Assembly (NCBI RefSeq): GCF_029027405.1
Contig: NZ_CP093396.1
Span: 62,001 to 126,000, forward strand
Length of the DNA stretch: 64,000 nucleotides
From: Sulfurimonas sp.
Lineage (GTDB): Bacteria; Campylobacterota; Campylobacteria; Campylobacterales; Sulfurimonadaceae
Direction of reading: 5' to 3'
The notes beneath the pieces are model-generated. The model saw nothing but the letters and a program-made list of their open reading frames with translations, did not search any database and was not told where the DNA came from. Of the stretch, positions 18,300 through 27,535 are shown piece by piece (within the stretch, counting starts at the first letter, position 1; each line of letters starts with the position of its first letter). The position numbers and the translations under genes were made by a program.

Positions 18300-20330
18300 A
18301 TGAATAAAATAGCTTTAAGTTTAGCGGCATCTTTATTACTTACTTCAACAATAGAAGCAAAAGAATTAAGAAAATTAGACACAGTAACAGTAACAGCACA
18401 AAAAGTAGAAGAAAATCCTAAAAATGTACCTATTGCAATGAGTATTTTTGATGAATACTCTATAGAAGATAAAAAAATTGACAATATTCAAGATTTGACA
18501 AATTATGTTCCTGGATTTTATCTCTTTAATACTTCTGATAATGGTACAGCTGCTCCATCAATGAGAGGGGTTTATTCAGATTTTAGAACTGGGTCTCCTT
18601 CTGTTGCTATGTATATAGATGGTATACCTACATTAACGACAACAGGTTATAATACTTATTTGAATGATATTGAAAGAATTGAAGTTTTAAAAGGTCCACA
18701 AAGTACTCTTTATGGAAAAAATGCAGAAGCTGGAGTAATAAATATTATTACTAGACAACCTAATAATGAAACTAAAGGTAAATTAGATATTGAACTAGGT
18801 GAAGATAATAAGAAACAATTAGGATTGAGTGTCAGTGGAGCAGTTATAGAAGATAAACTATTTATAGGTTTAGCAGGTCAGTATTATGAAAAAGATGGTT
18901 TTATAAAAAACACTTATCTTGATAAAGATGTAAATGATAAAAAGCACTATTCAGGACGATTAAATTTAAGATACTTAGTAAATGATGATTTGGAACTTTC
19001 GTTAGTTGCGAATAAAGAAATAAGAAGAGATGGGGGAGGAAATTCTTCAACTGTACGGAATCCTAATCCTCATAATATTGCTCTTGATTTAGATGAAACA
19101 AATAAAATGGATACTGATTCTATAGGATTTAAAATTAATTATAATATTGATGAAAGTAGCAGTATTGAGGCAGTAACTGCTTACAAAAAAACTTCCCTTA
19201 CTATGATAGAAGATTTTGACAAAACAGCAGATCCAAGTTATAAGCAACATGCTTTTTTCCCAATAGATAATAAAACTATATCTCAAGAGATAAGATATAA
19301 TTTAAAAGAAGATAACTATAGCTTACTTCTAGGACTTTATGCAGATAAAAGTAGCGATAGAACACTTAATGAATTTGATACTGCTGGAGGTTTATTTATA
19401 TATGGAAACCAAAAAGTTGATGGTACAAGCTTAGGTATTTTTACTCATCTGAATTATAAAATTTCAGATAATTTCTCAATACTTGCTGGACTTAGGTATG
19501 ATAAAGATACAAAAAATTTAGACAATAGAGTTACTTTTGCAAAAGAAGAAAAGTCTTTTACTGAAATTTCACCAAAACTTGCTTTAAAATATAAAGTTAC
19601 CAAGGATAGCCTTATTTATGCAACTATAGCAAAAGGATATAAACCAGGAGGGTATTATATTTTTGCTCCACAAGGTCAAGAGTATTATGATCAAGAGACA
19701 CTTATAAGTTATGAATTTGGGTTAAAAAGTTCATTTTTTGAGAATAGATTAAATATAAATACTGCGTTATACTTTATTAGCATATCGGATAAACAAATTG
19801 TTGTACCTCTTAGTAATATAGCAAATTATATTAAAAATGCTAAAAGTGCAACTTCAAAAGGATTTGAGCTTGACCTAAGCTATATGATGAATGAATCTTT
19901 CAGTATAAACTCCTCTTTTTCTTATAATAAAGCAACGTTTGATGACTTTAAATATACAAGTTTAATCTTTGACAATCAATATAATGTAATAGGTACACAA
20001 AATGTAGATAATAGTGGAAAATATATGCCAAATACTCCAAAATACACTTATTCTTTAGGTACACAGTATAGAGGAAATAATGGGATATATGCAAATATAA
20101 ACTTAAATGGATTTGGAGATTTCTATATAGATGATAGCAATACATATAAAAGAAAAGCTTACATACTTGTTAATGCAAAAATAGGTTATGAAACTAAAGA
20201 CTATGATATTTATCTTTATGGTAAAAATATTTTTGATAAAGATTATAGTACACAAGAACATTATAATGCAGGTTTTATTCACCTATCAAAACCAAGAGAG
20301 ATAGGTATTCAGTTGGCTTATAGATTCTAA
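18300..20330 (+). CDS. TonB-dependent siderophore receptor 5, FyuA-like
   Basis: 676 residues. The signal peptide ends near 20 (STIEA) and the TonB box DTVTVTA is at 27-33. The plug has NVPIAMSIFDEYS, PSMRGVYSDF, AMYIDGIP, VLKGPQSTLYGKNAEAG. The barrel has IAKGYKPGGYYIF, SYEFGLKSSF, NAKSATSKGFELD and ends REIGIQLAYRF. PQSTLYG in place of PQGTLYG is a small departure in the plug motif. An AAAGGG ribosome site precedes ATG. It is followed by a 340-bp gap with an IS remnant. Confidence 0.9.
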   Translation: MNKIALSLAASLLLTSTIEAKELRKLDTVTVTAQKVEENPKNVPIAMSIFDEYSIEDKKIDNIQDLTNYVPGFYLFNTSDNGTAAPSMRGVYSDFRTGSPSVAMYIDGIPTLTTTGYNTYLNDIERIEVLKGPQSTLYGKNAEAGVINIITRQPNNETKGKLDIELGEDNKKQLGLSVSGAVIEDKLFIGLAGQYYEKDGFIKNTYLDKDVNDKKHYSGRLNLRYLVNDDLELSLVANKEIRRDGGGNSSTVRNPNPHNIALDLDETNKMDTDSIGFKINYNIDESSSIEAVTAYKKTSLTMIEDFDKTADPSYKQHAFFPIDNKTISQEIRYNLKEDNYSLLLGLYADKSSDRTLNEFDTAGGLFIYGNQKVDGTSLGIFTHLNYKISDNFSILAGLRYDKDTKNLDNRVTFAKEEKSFTEISPKLALKYKVTKDSLIYATIAKGYKPGGYYIFAPQGQEYYDQETLISYEFGLKSSFFENRLNINTALYFISISDKQIVVPLSNIANYIKNAKSATSKGFELDLSYMMNESFSINSSFSYNKATFDDFKYTSLIFDNQYNVIGTQNVDNSGKYMPNTPKYTYSLGTQYRGNNGIYANINLNGFGDFYIDDSNTYKRKAYILVNAKIGYETKDYDIYLYGKNIFDKDYSTQEHYNAGFIHLSKPREIGIQLAYRF

Positions 20331-20403
20331 AGTTGATGACTTAGACCAAGTGTCAACAGCGGAGTTAAAATAGGCAGTATGAAAGCTGCCAAAAAAGTAG
20401 TTT

Positions 20404-20565
20404 TTAGAGTCTTAATATCAGGTTAAAGCATAAATTGAACATTTTTATACGGTTACTATATTTTTGAGTAAGGATTTGAAAAATCTTTAATTTAGCGTTG
20501 ACAAGTTCAACACATATACGAACTGATGCTTCTATTTTATTCTTTAATTGTTCATATTTACTCAT
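20404..20565 (-). pseudogene. IS5-like transposase C-terminal remnant
   Basis: 53 codons from the ATG at 20565 read MSKYEQLKNKIEASVRICVE..., with KLKIFQILTQKYSNRIKMFNLCFNLIL near the end. This is the pattern of the last ~50 residues of IS5-family transposases (LKxFxILSxKYRNRRxxFxLRFNLI). The rest of the gene is gone. An IS-end-like sequence lies 40 bp beyond at 20603-20621. In the rest of the 20331-20670 gap, only a small inverted repeat (GGCAG / CTGCC at 20376-20393) was seen. Confidence 0.7.
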
Positions 20566-20602
20566 ACAAACTTTACAGCATTTTTAGTGTCTGTTTTTTA
20601 TA

Positions 20603-20621
20603 GTTTTGCAAGAAGTCTATT
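20603..20621 (-). repeat. Solo IS-end-like sequence, left of module 6
   Basis: GTTTTGCAAGAAGTCTATT. Its reverse complement matches 18 of 19 bases of 23779-23797. The two copies face in opposite directions and bracket regulator 6 plus receptor 6. Confidence 0.6.
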
Positions 20622-20670
20622 TAGTAAATTATAAGAAAAAATTATTTTACACTCTCAAGACTCCCTTTCA

Positions 20671-21609
20671 TCAATAATAGTATTTTCTACTTTTCATTAA
20701 ATCTTTTGGGCGTACTCCAAATTTTTGTAAAAAAACTTTTGAAAAATTGTGTACAAATTTATACCCTATTTTATTTGCTATTTCGCTTACATTCATCTCA
20801 CTTGTTTCTAAAAGGTGTTTTGCCTTTAGCATTCTATGTTCATGTATCATTTTGTATGGACTTGTATTGAAAATATTTTTAAATCCAATTTTTAATTTAA
20901 AATCATTTAATGCAACTGATCTTGAAAGTTCTTTTATGCTTGGAGGATTTTGAATATTATTTAACATAATTTCTTTAGCTTTATGAATTGCTTCTATATC
21001 GTAAGAACTGAATTTTACTTTTCCAATATTTTTTGGAGTATTGGATTCTAATTGTAAATGATTAAATTCATTTAAAAATATTTCTAAAACTTTTGATTGA
21101 AGAAATATTTTATTTAAACCTCCGCTATATTGTGAATTAAAAATTTCATTTGCAATTATTTGATTTTGTATACTTGTATTGGATGTTTTTATATTTTTAG
21201 CATTTTCATTTTTTTCAAAAAAACTTAATATTTTTTCATATATATCTATATCTAAAAAATTCTTTCTTAAAAATTCTTTTTTGAATATGATATGTAGATT
21301 TTGCAAATGTGTACCAGCTTTTATTTCATTAATGCCTTCTTCTGTTTGCATAAGATTTATTGAAGTCATATTTTTGTTTATATCTAAATTAAAATTACTT
21401 AGATGACTTTTATGTTTAACTGAACCATTTAGATTAATAGTAATCAATAATCCATCTACTTTTGAAAGTACATTTATATCTCTTGATTCTGTAAATTTAA
21501 TATTACTTTTTATTAAATAAATATTATCATCAATATTAAATTCTTGAATACTATTATTCAATTCTAATATTTTTTCACTATTTATTACATTATAATTATT
21601 ACAAGACAT
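20671..21609 (-). CDS. AraC-family regulator 6, PchR/YbtA-like, subclass B
   Basis: 312 residues with an AGGAGG ribosome site. The AraC domain matches regulator 3 rather than its other paralogues (KIGFKNIFNTSPYKMIHEHRM, AKHLL, NVSEIANKIGYKFVHNFSKVF) and ends LMKSRKYYY. The N-terminal ligand domain begins MSCNNYNVINSEKILEL, unlike the MSFN starts. It is divergent from receptor 6, whose promoter differs from the shared TTGATT/TATACT type. This suggests the module arrived separately or has its own specificity. Confidence 0.85.
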   Translation of the reverse strand: MSCNNYNVINSEKILELNNSIQEFNIDDNIYLIKSNIKFTESRDINVLSKVDGLLITINLNGSVKHKSHLSNFNLDINKNMTSINLMQTEEGINEIKAGTHLQNLHIIFKKEFLRKNFLDIDIYEKILSFFEKNENAKNIKTSNTSIQNQIIANEIFNSQYSGGLNKIFLQSKVLEIFLNEFNHLQLESNTPKNIGKVKFSSYDIEAIHKAKEIMLNNIQNPPSIKELSRSVALNDFKLKIGFKNIFNTSPYKMIHEHRMLKAKHLLETSEMNVSEIANKIGYKFVHNFSKVFLQKFGVRPKDLMKSRKYYY

Positions 21610-21713
21610 AAAATACCTCCTTAATTTATAAAAATACTAATGACAGCTATTTACTCTTTCATTTTAATATTAATTATCATTATAATAAAATAAATATAAA
21701 TTAAGGATTAATT
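21610..21713 (+). promoter_or_regulatory. Divergent control region 6
   Basis: AAAATAC repeats at 21610 and 21631, again 21 bp apart. The core promoter differs: TTCATT 21658-21663, 17-bp spacer, TATAAT 21681-21686. A Fur-like ATTATCATTATAAT at 21673-21686 overlaps the -10. Confidence 0.6.
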
Positions 21714-23702
21714 ATGAAAATAGTAAACAAGTTAACTTTATCAACCATAGTTTCGATGTTGGTTTATAGTAACATCTATGCAAATGATATTAAAACTTTG
21801 GATAAATTAACAGTAACAGCACAAAAAAAGGCAGAAAACATCCAAGAAGTACCTATATCTATGACACTCCTAGATGAGATAAGTATAGTAGATAACAATA
21901 TAGAACTTGTAGAAGATATAGCGGCATACACTCCAAATCTAATGTTTTTTTCTTATGGTTCCGATTCTCAGATTAGCCCATCGCTTAGGGGAATATTTTC
22001 AGATATGGAGGCTAAAACTGTTCCTATGGCTATATATATTGATGGTGTTCCCATTTTAGATGGGTGGGCTATGAATGAAGAACTTAATAATATAGAAAGA
22101 ATAGAAGTCCTAAAAGGTCCCCAAGGTACACTATATGGGAAAAATGCTGAAACAGGGGTGATGAATATTCACACTAAACAACCATCAAATATTACACAAG
22201 GATCCATAAGTCTTGAAGTGGGAAGTGATAATAAAAGAAAAATAAATTTAAATGTATCAGGTGCCTTGATAGAAAATAAACTATTAATTGGAATATCTGC
22301 ATCTCATTATGAAAAAGATGGATTTTTAAAAGATAAAAATACTGGGAAAACAATAGATGATAGAAAAAGAAATTCAGTTAGAGTAAATATTATATATAAA
22401 CCTACTGATAATTTAGAGATATCATTTATAAACTCTATTTTAAAATATGATGATGGTTCTGTTAAAATGAGTTATGTAACACAAGGAAAAAATGATATTT
22501 CCCAAAATTTTAAAGGTTACAATAAATCACAAATTGTAAATAATGCTTTAAAAATAAAATATACAATATCTGATAGATCATATATAGAATCAATCACCAC
22601 TAGAAGAAGTTTTAATTTAAAAGATGGTGATGACTGGGATTTTACAAATAATCCTGTACCTCAATATCATATGATTAGAGATACAAATACTAAATCTTAT
22701 TCAGAAGAAATTAAATATATAGATAGTTTTTTAAACAATAAATTAGATTTTTTAGCTGGTATTTATATGGATGAAAAAGATGAAAATTTTGATTTTGCTT
22801 GGTCTGGCTATCCTATCGAACGAGATTTTAATGATAAGTCACTTGGGTTGTTTACGCATATCAAATATCAAATATCAAATAATTTATCTATTCTAACAGG
22901 AATAAGATACGATAAAGAGAATAAAGAATTTACAGATAAGAACAGAAATATAAAAGAAGATAGTACCTATAGTGAGATTTCACCTAAAGTTTCACTTGAA
23001 TATAACTTTGAAAATAATAAAATGGCTTATTTTACTATAGCAAAAGGTTATCGTGCGGGTGGATTTAATCATAATGCACCAATAGGACATGCAAATTTAA
23101 TATTTGAAAAAGAAACATTGTGGAATTATGAAGCAGGATATAAAAGTGTAATGTTAGATGATAAATTGACATTTAATACATCAATTTATTATATGGATAT
23201 AAAAAATATGCAAGTCACATCAGCAATTTCACCTGCCGAAGAATATGTATCAAATGCAGGAGAAGCACATTCGCAAGGTTTAGAGTTGGAAGTAAATTAT
23301 CAAATAAATGATGAATTAAATATATTTTCATCTTTAGGAGTCAATGAAACTAAATTTGATAAATTTAAAGATTTTAATGGTAATTATAAAGGAAAGACTA
23401 ATCCATTTGCACCTAAATATAATTATTATATAGGAGCTAAATATAGAGCAAATGCTGGTTATTATGCAAGTGCCAATTTAAACGGCTATGGTAAAATGTA
23501 CTTCGATAAAGAAAATAAGTATGAGAAAAAAGCATATACACTTGTAAATACAAAAGTAGGATACGAAACAAAAAAGTTTGATATATACATGTATGCAAAA
23601 AATTTATTTGATAAAAATCATGACTCTGTTGGTTATCATGATTCATATACAATTTATTCTGAAGAAAGAGAAATAGGCATCCAAGTTACTTATAGGTTTT
23701 AA
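21714..23702 (+). CDS. TonB-dependent siderophore receptor 6, FyuA-like
   Basis: 662 residues. The signal peptide ends near 23 (SNIYAN) and the TonB box DKLTVTA is at 30-36. The plug has EVPISMTLLDE, SPSLRGIFSDM, AIYIDGVPILDGW, VLKGPQGTLYGKNAETG. The barrel has IAKGYRAGGFNHN, LWNYEAGYKS, MDIKNMQV, NAGEAHSQGLELE and ends REIGIQVTYRF. It is the closest paralogue of receptor 1. It is the last gene of the array, followed by a terminator and then the ABC operon. Confidence 0.9.
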   Translation: MKIVNKLTLSTIVSMLVYSNIYANDIKTLDKLTVTAQKKAENIQEVPISMTLLDEISIVDNNIELVEDIAAYTPNLMFFSYGSDSQISPSLRGIFSDMEAKTVPMAIYIDGVPILDGWAMNEELNNIERIEVLKGPQGTLYGKNAETGVMNIHTKQPSNITQGSISLEVGSDNKRKINLNVSGALIENKLLIGISASHYEKDGFLKDKNTGKTIDDRKRNSVRVNIIYKPTDNLEISFINSILKYDDGSVKMSYVTQGKNDISQNFKGYNKSQIVNNALKIKYTISDRSYIESITTRRSFNLKDGDDWDFTNNPVPQYHMIRDTNTKSYSEEIKYIDSFLNNKLDFLAGIYMDEKDENFDFAWSGYPIERDFNDKSLGLFTHIKYQISNNLSILTGIRYDKENKEFTDKNRNIKEDSTYSEISPKVSLEYNFENNKMAYFTIAKGYRAGGFNHNAPIGHANLIFEKETLWNYEAGYKSVMLDDKLTFNTSIYYMDIKNMQVTSAISPAEEYVSNAGEAHSQGLELEVNYQINDELNIFSSLGVNETKFDKFKDFNGNYKGKTNPFAPKYNYYIGAKYRANAGYYASANLNGYGKMYFDKENKYEKKAYTLVNTKVGYETKKFDIYMYAKNLFDKNHDSVGYHDSYTIYSEEREIGIQVTYRF

Positions 23703-23724
23703 AATTCCATTCCCATATAATTTT

Positions 23725-23759
23725 TTTTGAGTAGAGTAATTTTATCCCTCTACTCAAAA
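23725..23759 (+). terminator. Terminator after receptor 6
   Basis: TTTTGAGTAGAG pairs with CTCTACTCAAAA around an 11-nt loop. It is preceded by a T run and followed by TATTT. Confidence 0.72.
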
Positions 23760-23778
23760 TATTTCAGATATTTTTTAT

Positions 23779-23797
23779 AATAGACTTCTTGCATAAC
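23779..23797 (+). repeat. Solo IS-end-like sequence, right of module 6
   Basis: AATAGACTTCTTGCATAAC, inverted relative to 20603-20621 (18/19 match). No transposase sequence is recognisable in the ~90 bp to its right. Confidence 0.55.
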
Positions 23798-23888
23798 CCA
23801 TTATTTAACAACGAAACCTCTATAAAAGTTTACTAAACAAAATCTTTTTCGTCTTATAATTATTTATAAATTATGAATAGCAATTTTT

Positions 23889-23962
23889 AATCCCTTTAAA
23901 ATAAAAGATAATCCCTTTATAATAAATAAGATATTGATAAAGATTCTTAATATCTATATAAT
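23889..23962 (+). promoter_or_regulatory. ABC operon promoter with 21-bp AraC-type repeat
   Basis: AATCCCTTTA-AATAA (23889) and AATCCCTTTA-AATAA (23910) match in 15 of 16 bases at 21-bp spacing. They are followed by -35 TTGATA 23934-23939, a 17-bp spacer and -10 TATAAT 23957-23962. Inverted arms AGATATT (23930) and AATATCT (23949) also bracket the -35. The layout is that of an AraC-activated promoter. Confidence 0.7.
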
Positions 23963-23989
23963 ATCTTATTACATTAATTTAGGATAGAT

Positions 23990-25774
23990 ATGGAAAAAAA
24001 ACATAAACAAAAAACAGGTCTATGGGCTATTTTAGTCCCTGTAAATTTTGAGATACGCATAGCGATATTACTCTCTGCTATTGGTGCTATTAGTTTAATA
24101 GCTAGTTTGACTCTTCTTTCTTTTACTTTATCTAATATTTTAGAGGAAACTCCTATAAAAATATTTGATATAGAATTTGACCTTTTCAATACTATCATTG
24201 CACTTGCTATTATTACAGTCATTGCTTTTGTCACGAGGCTGAGTGCTTTTATTGTTTCTCATCTTGGTGCTTTTAGATTGGAGCAAATTTTAAGAACAGA
24301 TTTGTCTTTTCATCTTTCAAAAGTGCCTTTAGGATATATAATCACTACAGGTTCTGGTGCTTTAAAAAAAGTGATGCAAGAAGATGTAGCAGCACTTCAT
24401 GCTTTTGTAGCAGATAGTGTTCCTATGATTGCTAAAAGTATTGTTGCGCCTATAACAACTTTAATCATTTTATTTGTTGTTGATTATCGTTTGGCACTTG
24501 CTGGTATTTTTGTTTTAGTTATTGGGGCAAGTATTATGTCAATGGCGATGAAAGATTCCCAAGAATATAGAATTAAATATGAGAAAAGTCAAACAGATAT
24601 AAACAAAGCCGTTGTAGAATTTGCTCAAGCTATGCCGGTTGTGAGAACATTTGATGATGGAAGTGAATCTTTTAAAAAATATAATGATTCTTTATTTTCT
24701 TATAGAAAAAACTTAAATGCTTGGATGGCAAAAACTAACAAAAGTGCTAAATTTGGTACTATTTTACTTACTCCTTTAACAACTTTACTAGCTATTTTAT
24801 TAACTGGAATCTATCTTCTAAATAATGGCTCATTGGAGTTGTCTTCTTTAATTTTAGCACTCTTTTTAAGTACAGGCATGGCAGATGCTCTTATGCCTGT
24901 TATGTGGCTAAGTAATTTTATTAAAAAATCACAAGCTTCAGCTTTAAGAATACAAGAGATTATGGATACAGAAGAGTTGCCATTAGCAATAAGCAATAAA
25001 ACACCAGATGATATATCTATTCATTTTGAAAATGTATCTTTTTCTTATGATAAAACAGATAAAAAGGCTTTGGAAAATATAAGTTTTGTAGTTCCATCTA
25101 AAAGTACAACCGCTATAGTAGGACCAAGTGGAGCTGGAAAAAGTACAGTAGCTAAACTAATCCCTAGATTTTGGGATGTAACGCAAGGAAGTATAAAAAT
25201 AGGAGATACAGATATAAGAGAGATTTCAAACGATACACTTATGGATATAGTTTCTTTTGTATTTCAAGATACTTTTCTTTTTGCTGATAGTATTTTTAAC
25301 AATATAAAAATGGCAAATCCAAATGCAAGTGATGAAGATGTAGTAAATGCAGCAAAATCAGCACAAATACATGATTTTATACTTTCACTTCCAAATGGCT
25401 ACGATACAAAAGCAGGTGAACGAGGTGCAAACCTTTCAGGCGGACAAAAACAAAGAATTACAATAGCTAGAACTATTTTAAGAGATAATCCTATCATCAT
25501 ATTAGATGAAGCGACAGCTTTTGCAGACCCAGAAAATGAAGAAGAGATTATCAAAGCTTTAGCAAATCTTATGAAAGATAAAACAGTTATCGTTATTGCT
25601 CATAGACTTTCAACTATCAAAGATGTAGATCAAATCATTGTTATAGATGAAGGTAAGATAAAAGAAATTGGAAAACATCAAGAACTTTTAGATAATAAAC
25701 AAGTTTATTTCAATCTTTGGAGCAATTATGAAAAAGCACAAGAGTGGAACTTAGAAACAAAGGAGGCATTATAA
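23990..25774 (+). CDS. ABC transporter half-subunit, YbtP-like
   Basis: 594 residues: an N-terminal exporter-type six-helix domain (residues ~20-315), then a nucleotide-binding domain. Walker A GPSGAGKST is at 378-386, followed by the signature LSGGQKQRI and Walker B IIILDEATAFADPENE. The FADPENE after Walker B departs from the usual SxLDxxxE. YbtP and YbtQ have exporter fold yet import ferric yersiniabactin; context (receptors upstream, AraC-type promoter) favours the same role here. It overlaps the next gene by one base and probably forms a heterodimer with it. Confidence 0.85.
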   Translation: MEKKHKQKTGLWAILVPVNFEIRIAILLSAIGAISLIASLTLLSFTLSNILEETPIKIFDIEFDLFNTIIALAIITVIAFVTRLSAFIVSHLGAFRLEQILRTDLSFHLSKVPLGYIITTGSGALKKVMQEDVAALHAFVADSVPMIAKSIVAPITTLIILFVVDYRLALAGIFVLVIGASIMSMAMKDSQEYRIKYEKSQTDINKAVVEFAQAMPVVRTFDDGSESFKKYNDSLFSYRKNLNAWMAKTNKSAKFGTILLTPLTTLLAILLTGIYLLNNGSLELSSLILALFLSTGMADALMPVMWLSNFIKKSQASALRIQEIMDTEELPLAISNKTPDDISIHFENVSFSYDKTDKKALENISFVVPSKSTTAIVGPSGAGKSTVAKLIPRFWDVTQGSIKIGDTDIREISNDTLMDIVSFVFQDTFLFADSIFNNIKMANPNASDEDVVNAAKSAQIHDFILSLPNGYDTKAGERGANLSGGQKQRITIARTILRDNPIIILDEATAFADPENEEEIIKALANLMKDKTVIVIAHRLSTIKDVDQIIVIDEGKIKEIGKHQELLDNKQVYFNLWSNYEKAQEWNLETKEAL

Positions 25775-27534
25775 TGAGTCAAGAAGTATCTTCATTTGCA
25801 CAAAGTTACAAGACAACAATAGAGATTGCTAATAATAAAGCAAGCGCTTTAAAAAAAAGTTATTTATTATATATATTGTCATATATCACTAGAGGTTTAG
25901 GATTTGCTTTCTTTTTCCCATTATTGTCAGTTATGTTTAGTGAAAAATTTATTCTAAATGATGCATTTTTTTGGTTTGGGGCTATAGTGATTTCTACTGT
26001 AGTATCACTTATTTTTCATTGGTTGGCTTTAGAGTTTAACTATTCTACTGATTTAACAGATGTTACACATAATTTAAGAGTAAAACTAGGTAATAAAATC
26101 AAAACTATGCCACTTCAACGATTAAATAAATATCGTACAGGAGAACTTAACTCAATTTTGGCTACAAATGTAGACCAATCAGTTCTGCATATGGGTATAG
26201 TTGCAGGTATGGGGCTAGAAGCACTTATCGTACCTATTGTTATAGTTTTAGCAACATTTTTTATCAATGTAAAAATGGCTTTTGCTATGCTTCTTGCATT
26301 TCCTTTAGCTGTTCCTATTTACAAATGGAGTCGTGGCAAAATAAAAGTTGAAAAAATAGAAAATGTAAAAGCACATTCTACACTAGAAGCTGATACCATT
26401 GAGTATCTACAAGGATTACCAGTATTACGATCGATTAATCAAGTAGGAGTTAATGCCAAAAATTTACAAAAATCTATAGCAAAAGCACGAGAAGTACAAA
26501 AAAAAGGAACTTTAGGTGCAACTTTACCGATGGTTGTTATGATTACACTAATAGAGTTTGTATTTTTGATGGTATTGTCTTTGGGTGCTTTATGGATAGC
26601 AGATGCTAGTATAAGTATAGCTACACTTGTAGCATTGTTGGTTGTATTGGGAAGATTATCTGAACCTTTAGCAAATTTTTTAGCGATTGCTAGTGTACTA
26701 GATACTATGGAGATAGGATTTAAACATATTTTAGGGGTCTTGCGTCAAAAAGATTTAAAAATAAATGAACCTATTTTAACACCTAAAACATTTGATATAA
26801 AATTTAATGCGGTTGATTTCAACTATTTAGATTATGATAATAAAGCTATGGATAATGTTTCATTTCATATCAAAGCCAACTCTTTAACTGCAATAGTAGG
26901 ACCAAGTGGTTCAGGAAAAACAACTATCACAAAACTTATCATGAGATATGATGACCCTAGTTGTGGAAATGTAGAAATAGGTGGAGTTGATATAAAAAAT
27001 ATGACACAAGTTGGGCTTATGTCTTATATATCTGTAGTATTTCAAGATGTATATCTTTTTGATGATACTATTTTAAACAATATCCGTATGGGAAAACCAA
27101 GTGCCAGTGATGAAGAGGTACAAATAGCAGCACAAAAAGCATATTGTCATGAGTTTATCACAAGACTACCTCATGGATATGAAACGACTGTAGGAGAAAT
27201 CGGTGGAAATTTAAGTGGTGGAGAAAAACAAAGAATCTCAATAGCGAGAGCAATTTTAAAAGATGCTCCAATTGTTATATTAGATGAACCAACATCAGCA
27301 TTAGACACACAAAGTGAAGTAGCAGTTCAAAATGCTTTAGATGAACTAATACAAGATAAAACAGTTATCGTAATAGCACATAGACTTTCTACAATTTCAC
27401 ACGCAAATACAATTTTAGTTATGCAAGATGGAACTATAACAGAGCAAGGAAGTCATAAAGAATTAATAGATAAAAAAGGAAAATATTATGATATGTTCCA
27501 AGCTCAACAAAGAATAAAACAGTGGAACCTATAA
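25774..27534 (+). CDS. ABC transporter half-subunit, YbtQ-like
   Basis: 586 residues from ATG 25774, chosen over an upstream in-frame start because AAAGGAGG lies 7 bp before it. The transmembrane domain covers residues ~25-310. The NBD has GPSGSGKTT, LSGGEKQRI, IVILDEPTSALDTQSE and the switch IVIAHRLSTI. Its intact SALD and consensus ATPase motifs contrast with the partner, as often seen in asymmetric heterodimers. Inner-membrane location. Ferric-siderophore import is inferred from the YbtPQ resemblance, not proven. Confidence 0.85.
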   Translation: MSQEVSSFAQSYKTTIEIANNKASALKKSYLLYILSYITRGLGFAFFFPLLSVMFSEKFILNDAFFWFGAIVISTVVSLIFHWLALEFNYSTDLTDVTHNLRVKLGNKIKTMPLQRLNKYRTGELNSILATNVDQSVLHMGIVAGMGLEALIVPIVIVLATFFINVKMAFAMLLAFPLAVPIYKWSRGKIKVEKIENVKAHSTLEADTIEYLQGLPVLRSINQVGVNAKNLQKSIAKAREVQKKGTLGATLPMVVMITLIEFVFLMVLSLGALWIADASISIATLVALLVVLGRLSEPLANFLAIASVLDTMEIGFKHILGVLRQKDLKINEPILTPKTFDIKFNAVDFNYLDYDNKAMDNVSFHIKANSLTAIVGPSGSGKTTITKLIMRYDDPSCGNVEIGGVDIKNMTQVGLMSYISVVFQDVYLFDDTILNNIRMGKPSASDEEVQIAAQKAYCHEFITRLPHGYETTVGEIGGNLSGGEKQRISIARAILKDAPIVILDEPTSALDTQSEVAVQNALDELIQDKTVIVIAHRLSTISHANTILVMQDGTITEQGSHKELIDKKGKYYDMFQAQQRIKQWNL

Positions 27535-27535
27535 T

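Noticed and set aside
20376..20393. GGCAG / CTGCC hairpin as a terminator for receptor 5
   Set aside because: On the plus strand it is followed by A residues, not T; it could at most act on the minus-strand IS remnant.
2978..23702. Siderophore biosynthesis genes (NRPS, NIS synthetase, salicylate synthase)
   Set aside because: None found among the ORFs; the array holds only regulators, receptors and the metal permease pair.
3938..23930. CRISPR or tandem-repeat array made from the recurrent 21-bp repeats
   Set aside because: Each region has only two copies, placed at fixed distance from a promoter, with genes between regions and no cas genes.
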